In this document: piece by piece, positions 27,079 through 34,868 of the stretch
Layout of the letters: each line of letters begins with the position of its first letter
Position numbering within the stretch: position 1 is the stretch's first letter
NCBI GenBank assembly: GCA_016714015.1
Contig: JADJNZ010000001.1
Span: forward strand, 248,001-312,000
DNA: 64,000 bases
DNA from: Gemmatimonadota bacterium
Lineage (GTDB): Bacteria; Gemmatimonadota; Gemmatimonadetes; Gemmatimonadales; Gemmatimonadaceae
Direction: 5' to 3'
Made by a program: the position numbers and the translations under genes
The notes under the pieces: generated by a model
The model's input: only the letters and a program-made list of their open reading frames with translations
Told to the model about the DNA's origin: nothing
Databases searched by the model: none

Positions 27079-27473
27079 CGGGCGTCGGTGATGCGGGCGC
27101 GGGCCTCGTCGCCGGAGACGCGCTCGGGTTCGACGGTGTCGTTGGAGCGCTGCTGGACGCCCTTCACGACGGCCTCGACCGTCACGAGGGGGGCGTCCGC
27201 TTCGGCGACGACCTCGGACTCCCATTTCCCGCGCTCGGGGCCCTTGCGGGTCCAGCGGTAGCGGGCCGTGTAGACGACGTGCCGTTCGCGCTCGGGGACC
27301 TCGGCGACGGACCGCAACGCGGCGACGACGGCGACGCCGGTCTCGAGGGTGCCCTGGCGGATCGGCGGGAAGAAATGGACCTCGGCGATGCGGTCCGGGT
27401 CGACCTGCTCGGCGATGGCGAGCAGGAGGCGTTCGCGGGCGTCGGACGAGAGCGGGATCGTCTGCTGGGACAT
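27060..27473 (-). CDS. Conserved-looking hypothetical protein
   Basis: 137 residues, ATG start (MSQQTIPLSSDARERLLLA). A soluble alpha/beta protein with no signal peptide. It has alternating strands such as 'VAVVAALRSV', 'HVVYTARYRWTRKG' and 'APLVTVEAVVKGV'. I do not recognise the family. It is the first gene of the minus-strand run leading into fur, ccdA and the biosynthetic genes, and its 3' end overlaps fur. Confidence 0.7.
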   Translation of the reverse strand: MSQQTIPLSSDARERLLLAIAEQVDPDRIAEVHFFPPIRQGTLETGVAVVAALRSVAEVPERERHVVYTARYRWTRKGPERGKWESEVVAEADAPLVTVEAVVKGVQQRSNDTVEPERVSGDEARARITDARCRTTP

Positions 27474-27504
27474 GCCTGCAATCTAGTCGGGCGGGGGAAC
27501 AGCC

Positions 27505-27712
27505 GTCACCACAGAGGGCACAGAGGGCACAGAGAACGGCGGAGAACTGCCGGAACGGCAACTGCTTTTCACCACAGGGGGCACAGGGGGGCCAGCGCGG
27601 GGGGCTGAGCCCCCTGTGTCCCCTGTGCCCCCCTGTGGTCCATGCCGTTGCGGTGGCGGTGGCCGCGAACCTCCGCCGTTCTCTGTGCCCTCTGTGCCCT
27701 CTGTGGTGGATC
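27505..27712. repeat. Large nested palindrome of dispersed CACAGAG repeats
   Basis: The gap between the hypothetical gene and priA is one nested inverted repeat. The outer arms are 'CACCACAGAGGGCACAGAG' with 'AACGGCGGAGAAC' at the left, and the inverted counterpart ending CTCTGTGGTGG at the right. The inner arms are 'CACCACAGGGGGCACAGG' and its inverse around a short GGGGGCTGAGCCCCC core. Folded, it gives a hairpin of nearly 200 bases with two kinds of arm stacked on one axis. No gene is present. Confidence 0.9.
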
Positions 27713-27723
27713 AGTTGAGGGAT

Positions 27724-30018
27724 TCAGAGCAACGACACCGGATCCCGATCGACCACCAGCCGCAACTCGGCATGCGTAGGCACATCGATCCCGGTCATGA
27801 GGCCACGGATCAGTCGCGTGAGCGGCGCGGGGGTGTGCGACTTGAGGATCGCATGCCACCGGAACCGCGTCTTGATGCGCTCGATGGGGGCGGGGGCGGG
27901 GCCGAGGATCGTCACGTTCAGCCCGAACTTCGCATCCGCCGCCACCAGCCAGTCGGTCACCTGCCGTGCGAACTCGGCGACCGCCAACTCCTCGAGGCCG
28001 CTCACCACGACGTTCGCGATGCGCAGCGTTGGCGGATACGGCGGACTCTCGCGCGCCTCGAGTTCCTCGGCGGCGAAGGCGAGGAAGTCGTGCGTCGCCG
28101 CATGGCGCACGGCGTGGTGGCTCGGCACGCGCGTCTGGATCACCACTTCCCCGCCCTTCGGGCCGCGACCGGCGCGACCGGCCACCTGGCTCAGCAACTG
28201 GAAGGTGCGCTCGCTCGCGCGGAAGTCGGGGAGGTTGATGCCGATGTCGGCGTCGATCACGCCCACGAGCGTCACGTTCGGGAAGTCGAGGCCCTTGGCG
28301 ATCATCTGCGTGCCGAGCAGCACGTCCACCTCGCCACGCGCGACGCGGTCGAGGATCGTCGAGTGCGCCCACTTCCCCGACGTCGTGTCCACGTCCATTC
28401 GCGCGATGCGCGCTTCGGGGATGCGCTCCACGACCAATCGCTCCACCTGCTGCGTGCCGAGTCCGCGCTGGCGTTCCATCGGCGCGCCGCAGTCGCTGCA
28501 ATCCTTCACCGCCGACTCCTGGTGCTGGCAGTAGTGGCAGACGAGCCGCTCGGGCGTGCGATGATACGTGAGCGAGATGGAGCAGTTGGGGCAGGTCGCG
28601 ACGTGGCCGTCGGCGCACTGCACGAAACTCGCGTAGCCGCGACGGTTGAGCAGGAGGATGCTCTGCTCGCCCTTGCGCAGGCGATCGCGCAGCAGCGCTT
28701 CGAGCGGCGCGGAGAGGACCTGGCGGCGCGCCTTCTCGTCCGGGGTGCTCGCCTTGAGCTCCTGCCGCAGGTCGAGGACGCGCACGACGGGGAGTGCGCC
28801 ACCGCCCACGCGGTCGGTGAGCGTGAGGAGCGTGAGGCGGCCGTCGAGGGCGTTCTTCCAGCTCTCGAGGCTCGGTGTGGCGCTGCCGAGGACGCAGCGC
28901 GCGCCGGTCTCGCGGGCGCGGACGAGCGCGATGTCGCGCGCATGATAGCGCGGCGTCTCGGCCTGCTTGTAGCTCGCCTCGTGTTCCTCGTCCACGATGA
29001 TCGCGCCGAGGTTCGCGAGCGGGGCGAAGATCGCCGAGCGCGCGCCGACGGCGATGCGCTTCTCCCCGCGACGGAGCGCGCGCCAGGCATCGAGGCGCTC
29101 GCCGTCGGAGAGGCCCGAGTGGAGGACCGCGACCATGTCGCCGAAGACGGCGCGGAAGCGGTCGACGGCCTGCGGCGTGAGCGAGATCTCGGGGACGAGC
29201 ACGATCGCGCTCTTCCCTTCGCGGCGCACGACCTGCTCGAGGACCTGCAGGTAGACGAGCGTCTTGCCGCTGCCGGTGATGCCGCGGAGGAGGAAGGCGG
29301 CGCCCGGTGCGCCGGCGAGGATCGCGTCGATCGCGGCCTGTTGCGCGGGCGTCGGCGTGATCGCCGGCGCCGTGCCCGCGGGACGCGTGGCGAAGGGATC
29401 GCGGTGCTTCCCTTCCCGCTCGGCGCGCGCGATCCCGCGTTTCACGAGGGCGCTCACCACGCCCGCGGAGACGGCGTGCCGCTCGAGCAGCAGCTTCACC
29501 GGCGCGCGGCCGCCGAGCTGTTCGAGCAGCTCGTACAGCGCGCGCTGCTGCGGCGCGCGCTTGAAGGCCGCGTCCCGCTCGAGGAGCGTGGGGAGTTCCT
29601 GCGCGATGACGAGCAACCGCTCCGACTTCCCTTCGGGGGCGGGCTTGGCGGCGACGCCGAGCGCGGCGGGGAGGACGGCGCGACAGACGAGGCCGAGCGG
29701 CACGACGTGGTAGTCGGCGATCCAGCGACAGGTCGCGAGCAGGTCGGGCTGGAGCGACGGCTCCGCGTCGGGGACGTCGAGGACGGCGAGCGCCTTGCGG
29801 TCGCCCAGTGCGACGCCGTCGCTCTCGCCGACGCAGAAGCCGATGGCGCGCTTCCCCTTCACCGGGACGACGACGCGGCTCCCCGCGACGAGCGGATGCC
29901 GCGTGGCGTCGGGGACGGCGTAGGTGAAGGTGCGGAGGAGCGGGAGCGGGAGCGCGACCTCGACGAGTCGCGGGGTGGCCCCTTCACGCCCCGCGTCGGC
30001 GGGGGCGGGGGCGGTCAC
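27724..30018 (-). CDS. priA: Primosomal replication-restart helicase PriA
   Basis: 764 residues, GTG start overlapping the kinase stop (GTGA). The N-terminal 3'-DNA-binding domain ('LRTFTYAVPDA', 'VVVPVKGKRAIGFCV') precedes the helicase: Walker A 'GITGSGKTLVYL' (about 248), 'IIVDEEHEASYKQ', 'LGSATPSLESW'. The cysteine-rich zinc region (CPNC, CHYC, CSDC) and C-terminal 'LLSQVAGRAGRG' are intact. PriA unwinds the lagging arm at stalled forks and recruits the primosome. The frame runs further upstream but only as a shadow of the kinase gene. Confidence 0.95.
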   Translation of the reverse strand: MTAPAPADAGREGATPRLVEVALPLPLLRTFTYAVPDATRHPLVAGSRVVVPVKGKRAIGFCVGESDGVALGDRKALAVLDVPDAEPSLQPDLLATCRWIADYHVVPLGLVCRAVLPAALGVAAKPAPEGKSERLLVIAQELPTLLERDAAFKRAPQQRALYELLEQLGGRAPVKLLLERHAVSAGVVSALVKRGIARAEREGKHRDPFATRPAGTAPAITPTPAQQAAIDAILAGAPGAAFLLRGITGSGKTLVYLQVLEQVVRREGKSAIVLVPEISLTPQAVDRFRAVFGDMVAVLHSGLSDGERLDAWRALRRGEKRIAVGARSAIFAPLANLGAIIVDEEHEASYKQAETPRYHARDIALVRARETGARCVLGSATPSLESWKNALDGRLTLLTLTDRVGGGALPVVRVLDLRQELKASTPDEKARRQVLSAPLEALLRDRLRKGEQSILLLNRRGYASFVQCADGHVATCPNCSISLTYHRTPERLVCHYCQHQESAVKDCSDCGAPMERQRGLGTQQVERLVVERIPEARIARMDVDTTSGKWAHSTILDRVARGEVDVLLGTQMIAKGLDFPNVTLVGVIDADIGINLPDFRASERTFQLLSQVAGRAGRGPKGGEVVIQTRVPSHHAVRHAATHDFLAFAAEELEARESPPYPPTLRIANVVVSGLEELAVAEFARQVTDWLVAADAKFGLNVTILGPAPAPIERIKTRFRWHAILKSHTPAPLTRLIRGLMTGIDVPTHAELRLVVDRDPVSLL

Positions 30019-30998
30019 GCCGACGGGCGACTCGCGCGCGCGGGCGGCTCGTCGTACACGCCATCGGTGTGCATCCACTCGTAGATCGCGCGGGCGAGGT
30101 CGTGCCCGCGCTGGAAGCGCGCGTCGGGGGTCTTCTCGAGGCAGCGCATGGTGATCTCGCAGAGCGCGCGCGGGAGGTGCGGCGCGACGTTCTGCAGCGG
30201 TGTGGGGAGCTCGTGCACGTGCTTGTAGCCGATCGCGTAGCCGTCGGGGCCGTCGAAGGGCGTGGTGCCGAGGAGGCACTCGTAGAGCATCACGCCCACG
30301 GCGTAGAGGTCGGCGCGGCCATCGACGAAGCGGCCCATCGCCTGCTCGGGGGCCATGTAGTGCGGCGTCCCCATCGCGCGGCCGCCGGCGGTGAGGCGGC
30401 CGTGGAAGTGCGCGGTCGCGATGCCGAAGTCGGTGAGGATCGCGTTCCCGTCGGCGTCGAAGAGGACGTTGTCGGGCTTCACGTCGCGATGGACGACGCC
30501 CGCGCGGGCGGCGTAGTCGAGCGCCGTGGCGACCTGCGCCGCGATGCGCGCCGCGCGCGGCGGCTCGATGATCCGCGTCGCGCCGAGGTCGTCGGCGAGG
30601 CAGCCGCCGGCGATGAACGGCATCACCAGATAGACCGCCTCGTCCGTCTCGCCGTAGTCGAGCGGCGACGCGATGAACGGATGCAGCAGGCGGCTCGCCG
30701 CCTCCGCCTCGCGCTTGAAGCGCTCGCGCATCTCCTGCTCGCGCGCGAGGTGCGAGTGCAGGACCTTCACCGCGAGGGGGCGGTCGAGGAGGTGGTGGCG
30801 CGCCTCGTAGACGTCGGCCATGCCGCCGCTGCCGATGCGCCGGACGATCTTGTACCGCTGCCCCGTCGCCTGACGGATCGACGTGATCAGGTGGTCGGGC
30901 GCATCGATCGCGACCGGCACCTCCGGCAGCACGAGACTGCACTGCCCGCAGTTGCGGGCGGCGCTCCGGTTCCAGGTACCGCAGTCAGGGCAGAACAC
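30015..30998 (-). CDS. Hanks-type Ser/Thr protein kinase with N-terminal zinc ribbon
   Basis: 327 residues, GTG start. Residues 1-25 hold a small zinc ribbon (MFCPDCGTWN, NCGQCS). The kinase domain follows: 'RIGSGGMADVYEA' (P-loop), 'AVKVL' (Lys), 'VVHRDVKPDNVLFD' (catalytic loop), 'LTDFGIA' and 'MGTPHYMAPEQAMG'. There is no transmembrane helix or PASTA region, so it is a cytosolic kinase. It is coupled to priA by a GTGA overlap; the kinase target is unknown. Confidence 0.93.
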   Translation of the reverse strand: MFCPDCGTWNRSAARNCGQCSLVLPEVPVAIDAPDHLITSIRQATGQRYKIVRRIGSGGMADVYEARHHLLDRPLAVKVLHSHLAREQEMRERFKREAEAASRLLHPFIASPLDYGETDEAVYLVMPFIAGGCLADDLGATRIIEPPRAARIAAQVATALDYAARAGVVHRDVKPDNVLFDADGNAILTDFGIATAHFHGRLTAGGRAMGTPHYMAPEQAMGRFVDGRADLYAVGVMLYECLLGTTPFDGPDGYAIGYKHVHELPTPLQNVAPHLPRALCEITMRCLEKTPDARFQRGHDLARAIYEWMHTDGVYDEPPARASRPSA

Positions 30999-31007
30999 GC
31001 TGGGAAT

Positions 31008-32069
31008 CTACAGCCAACCGCGGCGCTTGAGGACCCAGATGAGCCCCCCGCCCAGCCCGAGCTGGACGGCGAGCATCACCCAGAAGCCGTGCGGCCACCC
31101 CGAGAGGGGGATGTTCGTGAAGTTCATCCCCCACATCCCGCTCACCACCACGAAGGGCACGCTGAGCGTCGCGACGACGGTCAGGCCCTTGGTCACGAGG
31201 CCCATCCGGTTGCTCACCTGCGTGAGGTACGAGTCCATCGTGCTCGAGAGGAGGTCGCGATAGGTGTCGAGCGACTCGTTGAGGCGGATGACGTGGTCGT
31301 AGATGTCGCGGAACCAGATCTGCGAGTCGGCGGGGATGACGGCGCAGGGGCGGTTCTGCAGGATGTTGAACACCTCGCGCATGGGCGAGAGGTGGCGCCG
31401 CAGCTGCAGCACGAGGCGCTTCACCGAGAAGATGTCGCGCAGCGACTCCTGGTCGAAGTGCACGAAGACCCGCTCCTCGAGCCCGTCGACGAAGGCGTCG
31501 AGCTGGTCGATGATCGGGAAGTAGGCGTCGACCGTGGTGTCGAGGATGTTGTGGAGCAGTCGCGCCGGGCCGCGCTCGAGCAGGTCGGGGCCGAGCCCGA
31601 GGCGCTGGTGCGTGGCATCGACGCCGGGCGCATGCGGTCCGTGCACCGTGACGACGAAGTTGTGCCCGATGAAGCACGAGAGGTTGAACGTCTCGATATC
31701 GTAGAGGTCCTGCGTCTCCTCGACGAACCGCACGGCGCGCACCACGCAGAAGGCGTAGCCGGGGAACTCCTCGAACTTCACGCGCCCCTCGGCCGAGCGC
31801 GTGTCCTCGATGCTCAGCGGATGGAACTTGAAGACCTGCTCGAGCAGCTGATGCTGTGCGTCGCTGCGATGGTCGATGTCCACCCAGAGCAGGCCGGCGC
31901 CCGACTGGAGGATCGCGGCGAACTCCTTGGGGTCGAGATCGCGGCTGACCTTCCCCGCGGCGTCGCGGTACCACGAGCGCGGCCGCGGCTCGGTCACGAC
32001 GACGACCGGATGCTCCTCGGTGATCGGCCGGATCCGGAGGGTCTTGCTCGCGCGCCGCTTGCGTGCCAT
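31008..32069 (-). CDS. corA: CorA-family magnesium/divalent-cation channel
   Basis: 353 residues. A long cytoplasmic N-domain ('HPLSIEDTRSAEGRVKFEEF') is followed by the long stalk helix and two C-terminal membrane helices. The signature 'MWGMNFTNIP' contains the GMN selectivity motif between them, and the protein ends in basic 'VLKRRGWL'. CorA forms homopentameric Mg2+ channels in the inner membrane. The stop is 9 bp before the kinase start; the start is 9 bp after the deacetylase-like gene stop. Confidence 0.94.
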   Translation of the reverse strand: MARKRRASKTLRIRPITEEHPVVVVTEPRPRSWYRDAAGKVSRDLDPKEFAAILQSGAGLLWVDIDHRSDAQHQLLEQVFKFHPLSIEDTRSAEGRVKFEEFPGYAFCVVRAVRFVEETQDLYDIETFNLSCFIGHNFVVTVHGPHAPGVDATHQRLGLGPDLLERGPARLLHNILDTTVDAYFPIIDQLDAFVDGLEERVFVHFDQESLRDIFSVKRLVLQLRRHLSPMREVFNILQNRPCAVIPADSQIWFRDIYDHVIRLNESLDTYRDLLSSTMDSYLTQVSNRMGLVTKGLTVVATLSVPFVVVSGMWGMNFTNIPLSGWPHGFWVMLAVQLGLGGGLIWVLKRRGWL

Positions 32070-32078
32070 GCGGAGAAG

Positions 32079-33002
32079 TTACCGCAGGGCCTCGAGGTGC
32101 GCGACGACCGCCTCGGCCACCCGGTCGGGCTCGTAGCCGCCCTCGAGCACGCTCACCACCCGGCCCCCGCACCATCCCTGGGCGCGCTCGACGAGCGTCC
32201 GCGTGAGGGCGCGAATGTCGTCCAGCTCGAGGGAGAAGCCGCCGAGCGGGTCGCCGGCGAGGGAGTCGAAGCCGGCCGAGATCATCACGAGGTCCGGGGA
32301 CCAGCCATCGGTCGCGGCGTCGATCGCCGTGAGGAGCGCCTCGCGATACGCGGCGGCCGGGAGGCCGGCCGGCATCGGGACGTTCCAGACGGTGCCGTGC
32401 GGCCCGCGATCCTCCGCCGCCCCCGAGCCCGGATACCAGGGCCACTGGTGCATCGAGATGAAGTGGATGTCGGCATTGGTCTCGACGATCGCCTGCGTCC
32501 CGTTGCCGTGGTGCACGTCCCAATCGACGATGAGCACGCGGCGCGCGCCGAGCTGCTGCGCGCGCAGGGCGCCGATGGCGACGTTGCCGAAGAGGCAGAA
32601 GCCCATCGGCTGGTCGCGCAACGCGTGATGGCCCGGCGGCCGCACGGCGACGAACGAGCGCGCGTTGCGGCCGTCGATCGCGCGCTCCACCGCCTCGAGC
32701 ACGCAGCCGGCCGCCGCGGTCGCCGCGGCCCACGAGCCGGGACTCGCGGTGGTGTCGGCGTCGAAGCGGCCGCCGCCCGCCTCGCTCATCTCGCGCACGC
32801 GCGTGATGTTCGCCGGCGTGTGCGCGAGCGCGAGCTCCGCCTCGGTCGCGTGACGCCCCTCGACATGCTCCAGCGCCATGAAGAGCTCGGGGTGGTAGCG
32901 CATCGCGCGCGTGATGGCGCGCATGCGGCCCACATGCTCGGGATGGTTCCAGCCGTTGTCGTGCATCCCGACGTCGGAATGCGAGATGAAGGCGAGCGTC
33001 AT
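32079..33002 (-). CDS. Histone-deacetylase-superfamily protein
   Basis: 307 residues, ATG start overlapping the preceding stop as ATGA. The metal-site motifs of the arginase/deacetylase fold are present: 'RPPGHHALRDQPMGFCLF', 'LIVDWDVHHGNGTQAI', 'FISMHQWPWYPGSG' and 'SAGFDSLAGDPLGG'. Bacterial members deacetylate small amides such as polyamines, or acetyl-lysine (AcuC type); the substrate is not evident. It is the last gene of the GAF/MoxR operon, so a link to that system is possible. Confidence 0.92.
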   Translation of the reverse strand: MTLAFISHSDVGMHDNGWNHPEHVGRMRAITRAMRYHPELFMALEHVEGRHATEAELALAHTPANITRVREMSEAGGGRFDADTTASPGSWAAATAAAGCVLEAVERAIDGRNARSFVAVRPPGHHALRDQPMGFCLFGNVAIGALRAQQLGARRVLIVDWDVHHGNGTQAIVETNADIHFISMHQWPWYPGSGAAEDRGPHGTVWNVPMPAGLPAAAYREALLTAIDAATDGWSPDLVMISAGFDSLAGDPLGGFSLELDDIRALTRTLVERAQGWCGGRVVSVLEGGYEPDRVAEAVVAHLEALR

Positions 33003-34273
33003 GCGGCACCTCGGGCCCGGCGCGACGCCCACTCCGCGAGCAGCAGGAGCAGGGCGACGGCGCCGGACCAGGCAGGGAGTGAGGAGGGAACGGGGCGCGT
33101 GGCCGGCGCGTCGGCGACGGCGGGACCGAGCCGCTGCACGAGCGCGGCGAGCGGCGCCTCGTCGAACGTGCGTACGATCGGCGCGGATCCCGCGCGCGCG
33201 GTGTCCGCGGTGGACGACGGCACCGCCGCCGCAGCGGTCGCGACGAGCTGGTTCCAGAAGGCGCGATGCGCCGCCGGACCATCCCGCTCGGCCTGCATCC
33301 GCCAGCGCCAGGTCTCGTCGTAGCCGACCTGCACCACGCGCCCCGCGGCGAGGCGTCGCGCCGCGATGGCGACCGCGTCGTCGCGCCGCTCGAGCGGCAC
33401 CGCGTCGGCACGGAGGGAGACGAGCGGACGGAATGGCAACGCATGCTTCGGCTCGTCGCGATCGAAGGCGTCGCGCTCGCCTTCCTCCGTGGCGCCGGCG
33501 CGCGCCGGTGCGAGCGCGGCGAAGGCCGGCGCCCCCGCCGCATCGCCGGCCAGCACGAGGCCGCCGCCGCTGCGCACGAAGCGCGCGATCGCGGCCGCCT
33601 GCGCGCCGACCGCCGTGTCGAGCACGACCACGGCGGCGTGCGTCGCGAGTGACAGCGGCGCAGTGCCCCCCTGCGTGATGCGCAGCGTGTCGGCCAGTCG
33701 CAGGCGCGCATCGACGAGCCATCCCGCCTCCTCGAGCGCGGCGATGGTGAACTTCGTCTCCCAGCCGAGCCGGCCGAGCACGAGGACGCGGCCCACGCGC
33801 GCGCCGAGGGGAGGGCGCGTGGAGGCCGCCGTGCGCGCCGCGCCGCCCGCCGCGGTGCCCGCCTCGGTGCCCGCGACCATCAGCACGCGCACCGGCCCCG
33901 CGAGCCCGCTCGTCGTGAGCGCGCCGCCCCCCGCCGCGAGCGAGTCGAGTGCGCCGAGCGAATCGCCGAGCGTCGCCGCGGCCTCGCCGGCGACGGCGAT
34001 GCGCGTCCGCGCCGAGGGATCGCGCACCGGTTCGCTCGCCACCGCCAGCGCGGCGACCGCGCCGCTCCAGGTGACGCGCGCGCCGCTCCGCGCCAGCGCG
34101 GCGAGCGAGTCGCGCGCCCCCGCCTCCAACCCGCCCTCGGCGCGCACATGCACCGACGGCGTCCCGCTCGCCGTGCCCGCGAGGATGAGGCGCACGAGCG
34201 CGACCACGAGCAGCGCGAGCGCCCCCGCGCGCAGCAGCCACTCCACCCGCTCGCGGTCAGCGCGAGAGCGCAT
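32999..34273 (-). CDS. Membrane protein with glutamine-amidotransferase-like lumenal domain (BatA/MoxR cluster)
   Basis: 424 residues. There is one N-terminal membrane helix (LLRAGALALLVVALVRLIL) and one C-terminal helix (WSGAVALLLLLAEW). The large Ala-rich central part includes 'VGRVLVLGRLGWETKFTIAA' and 'IARFVRSGGGLVLAGDAAG', the pattern of class I amidotransferase-like domains found in proteins encoded beside DUF58, DUF4159 and BatA genes; no catalytic triad is evident. It overlaps DUF4159 upstream by 17 bp and the deacetylase by ATGA. Its exact function is unknown. Confidence 0.7.
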   Translation of the reverse strand: MRSRADRERVEWLLRAGALALLVVALVRLILAGTASGTPSVHVRAEGGLEAGARDSLAALARSGARVTWSGAVAALAVASEPVRDPSARTRIAVAGEAAATLGDSLGALDSLAAGGGALTTSGLAGPVRVLMVAGTEAGTAAGGAARTAASTRPPLGARVGRVLVLGRLGWETKFTIAALEEAGWLVDARLRLADTLRITQGGTAPLSLATHAAVVVLDTAVGAQAAAIARFVRSGGGLVLAGDAAGAPAFAALAPARAGATEEGERDAFDRDEPKHALPFRPLVSLRADAVPLERRDDAVAIAARRLAAGRVVQVGYDETWRWRMQAERDGPAAHRAFWNQLVATAAAAVPSSTADTARAGSAPIVRTFDEAPLAALVQRLGPAVADAPATRPVPSSLPAWSGAVALLLLLAEWASRRARGAA

Positions 34274-34868
34274 AGACCACCAGGTTCACGCCGAACTTCG
34301 TGTTGTCCACCGAGAAGTAGCGCTTGTTGTCGGGATGGTAGTTCCACTCCGAGCTGTAGTCCTTGCTGGAGTAGAGCACGGCGATGCGGTCGCCGTTGAG
34401 CACCGCCTGCAGGTGCTTGTGCACGAGGTTGTCGCCCCAGCCGTTGAGCTCGTGGCTCGTCGTCGGAGGGCCGTCGGCGAACTGGAAGAACGACCGGTAG
34501 ATCGCATGGTCGTTGGGGAGGTCCTTGAGCGGCCCCACCGCGCGCGCGATCTCCTCCCACGCCGACTTGTGGAACTGGCCGTCGATGTCGTGGTTGTGGT
34601 CGTCCACGAAGAGCAGCCCGCCGCGCGCGCAGTACTCGCGCAGCGTGGTGCGCTCCACGTCGGAGAAGCGCACCGGGAGATGGCCGGTGAGGTACGCGAG
34701 CGGATACTTGAAGAGGTCGCGCGACCCGAGCGGGACGATCACGCCGGTGGGCGCGACGTCGAGCGTGGTGTAGCGCGCGAGCGAGTCGATGAGGTTCGCG
34801 GGGACGAGCGGCGCGCTGTCCCAGTCCCCCGAGTCGTACTGCACCGTGGCGAAGGTGAAGTCGGCCAT
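34257..34868 (-). CDS. DUF4159-domain protein
   Basis: 203 residues from the ATG at 34868 (a GTG lies one codon earlier). Features typical of DUF4159: 'FATVQYDSGDWDSAP', 'YPLAYLTGHLPVRFSD', 'YCARGGLLFVDDHNHD', 'IYRSFF' and a C-terminal 'KFGVNLVVYALSR'. The fold is flavodoxin/amidotransferase-like and such proteins usually follow MoxR-DUF58-BatA genes, as here. The start shares one base with the preceding stop. No signal peptide is visible. Confidence 0.85.
   Translation of the reverse strand: MADFTFATVQYDSGDWDSAPLVPANLIDSLARYTTLDVAPTGVIVPLGSRDLFKYPLAYLTGHLPVRFSDVERTTLREYCARGGLLFVDDHNHDIDGQFHKSAWEEIARAVGPLKDLPNDHAIYRSFFQFADGPPTTSHELNGWGDNLVHKHLQAVLNGDRIAVLYSSKDYSSEWNYHPDNKRYFSVDNTKFGVNLVVYALSR

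Noticed and set aside
8689..27473. Siderophore cluster, because of the Fur gene
   Set aside because: No hydroxylase, salicylate or catechol gene, no cyclisation domain and no TonB receptor lie in the run.
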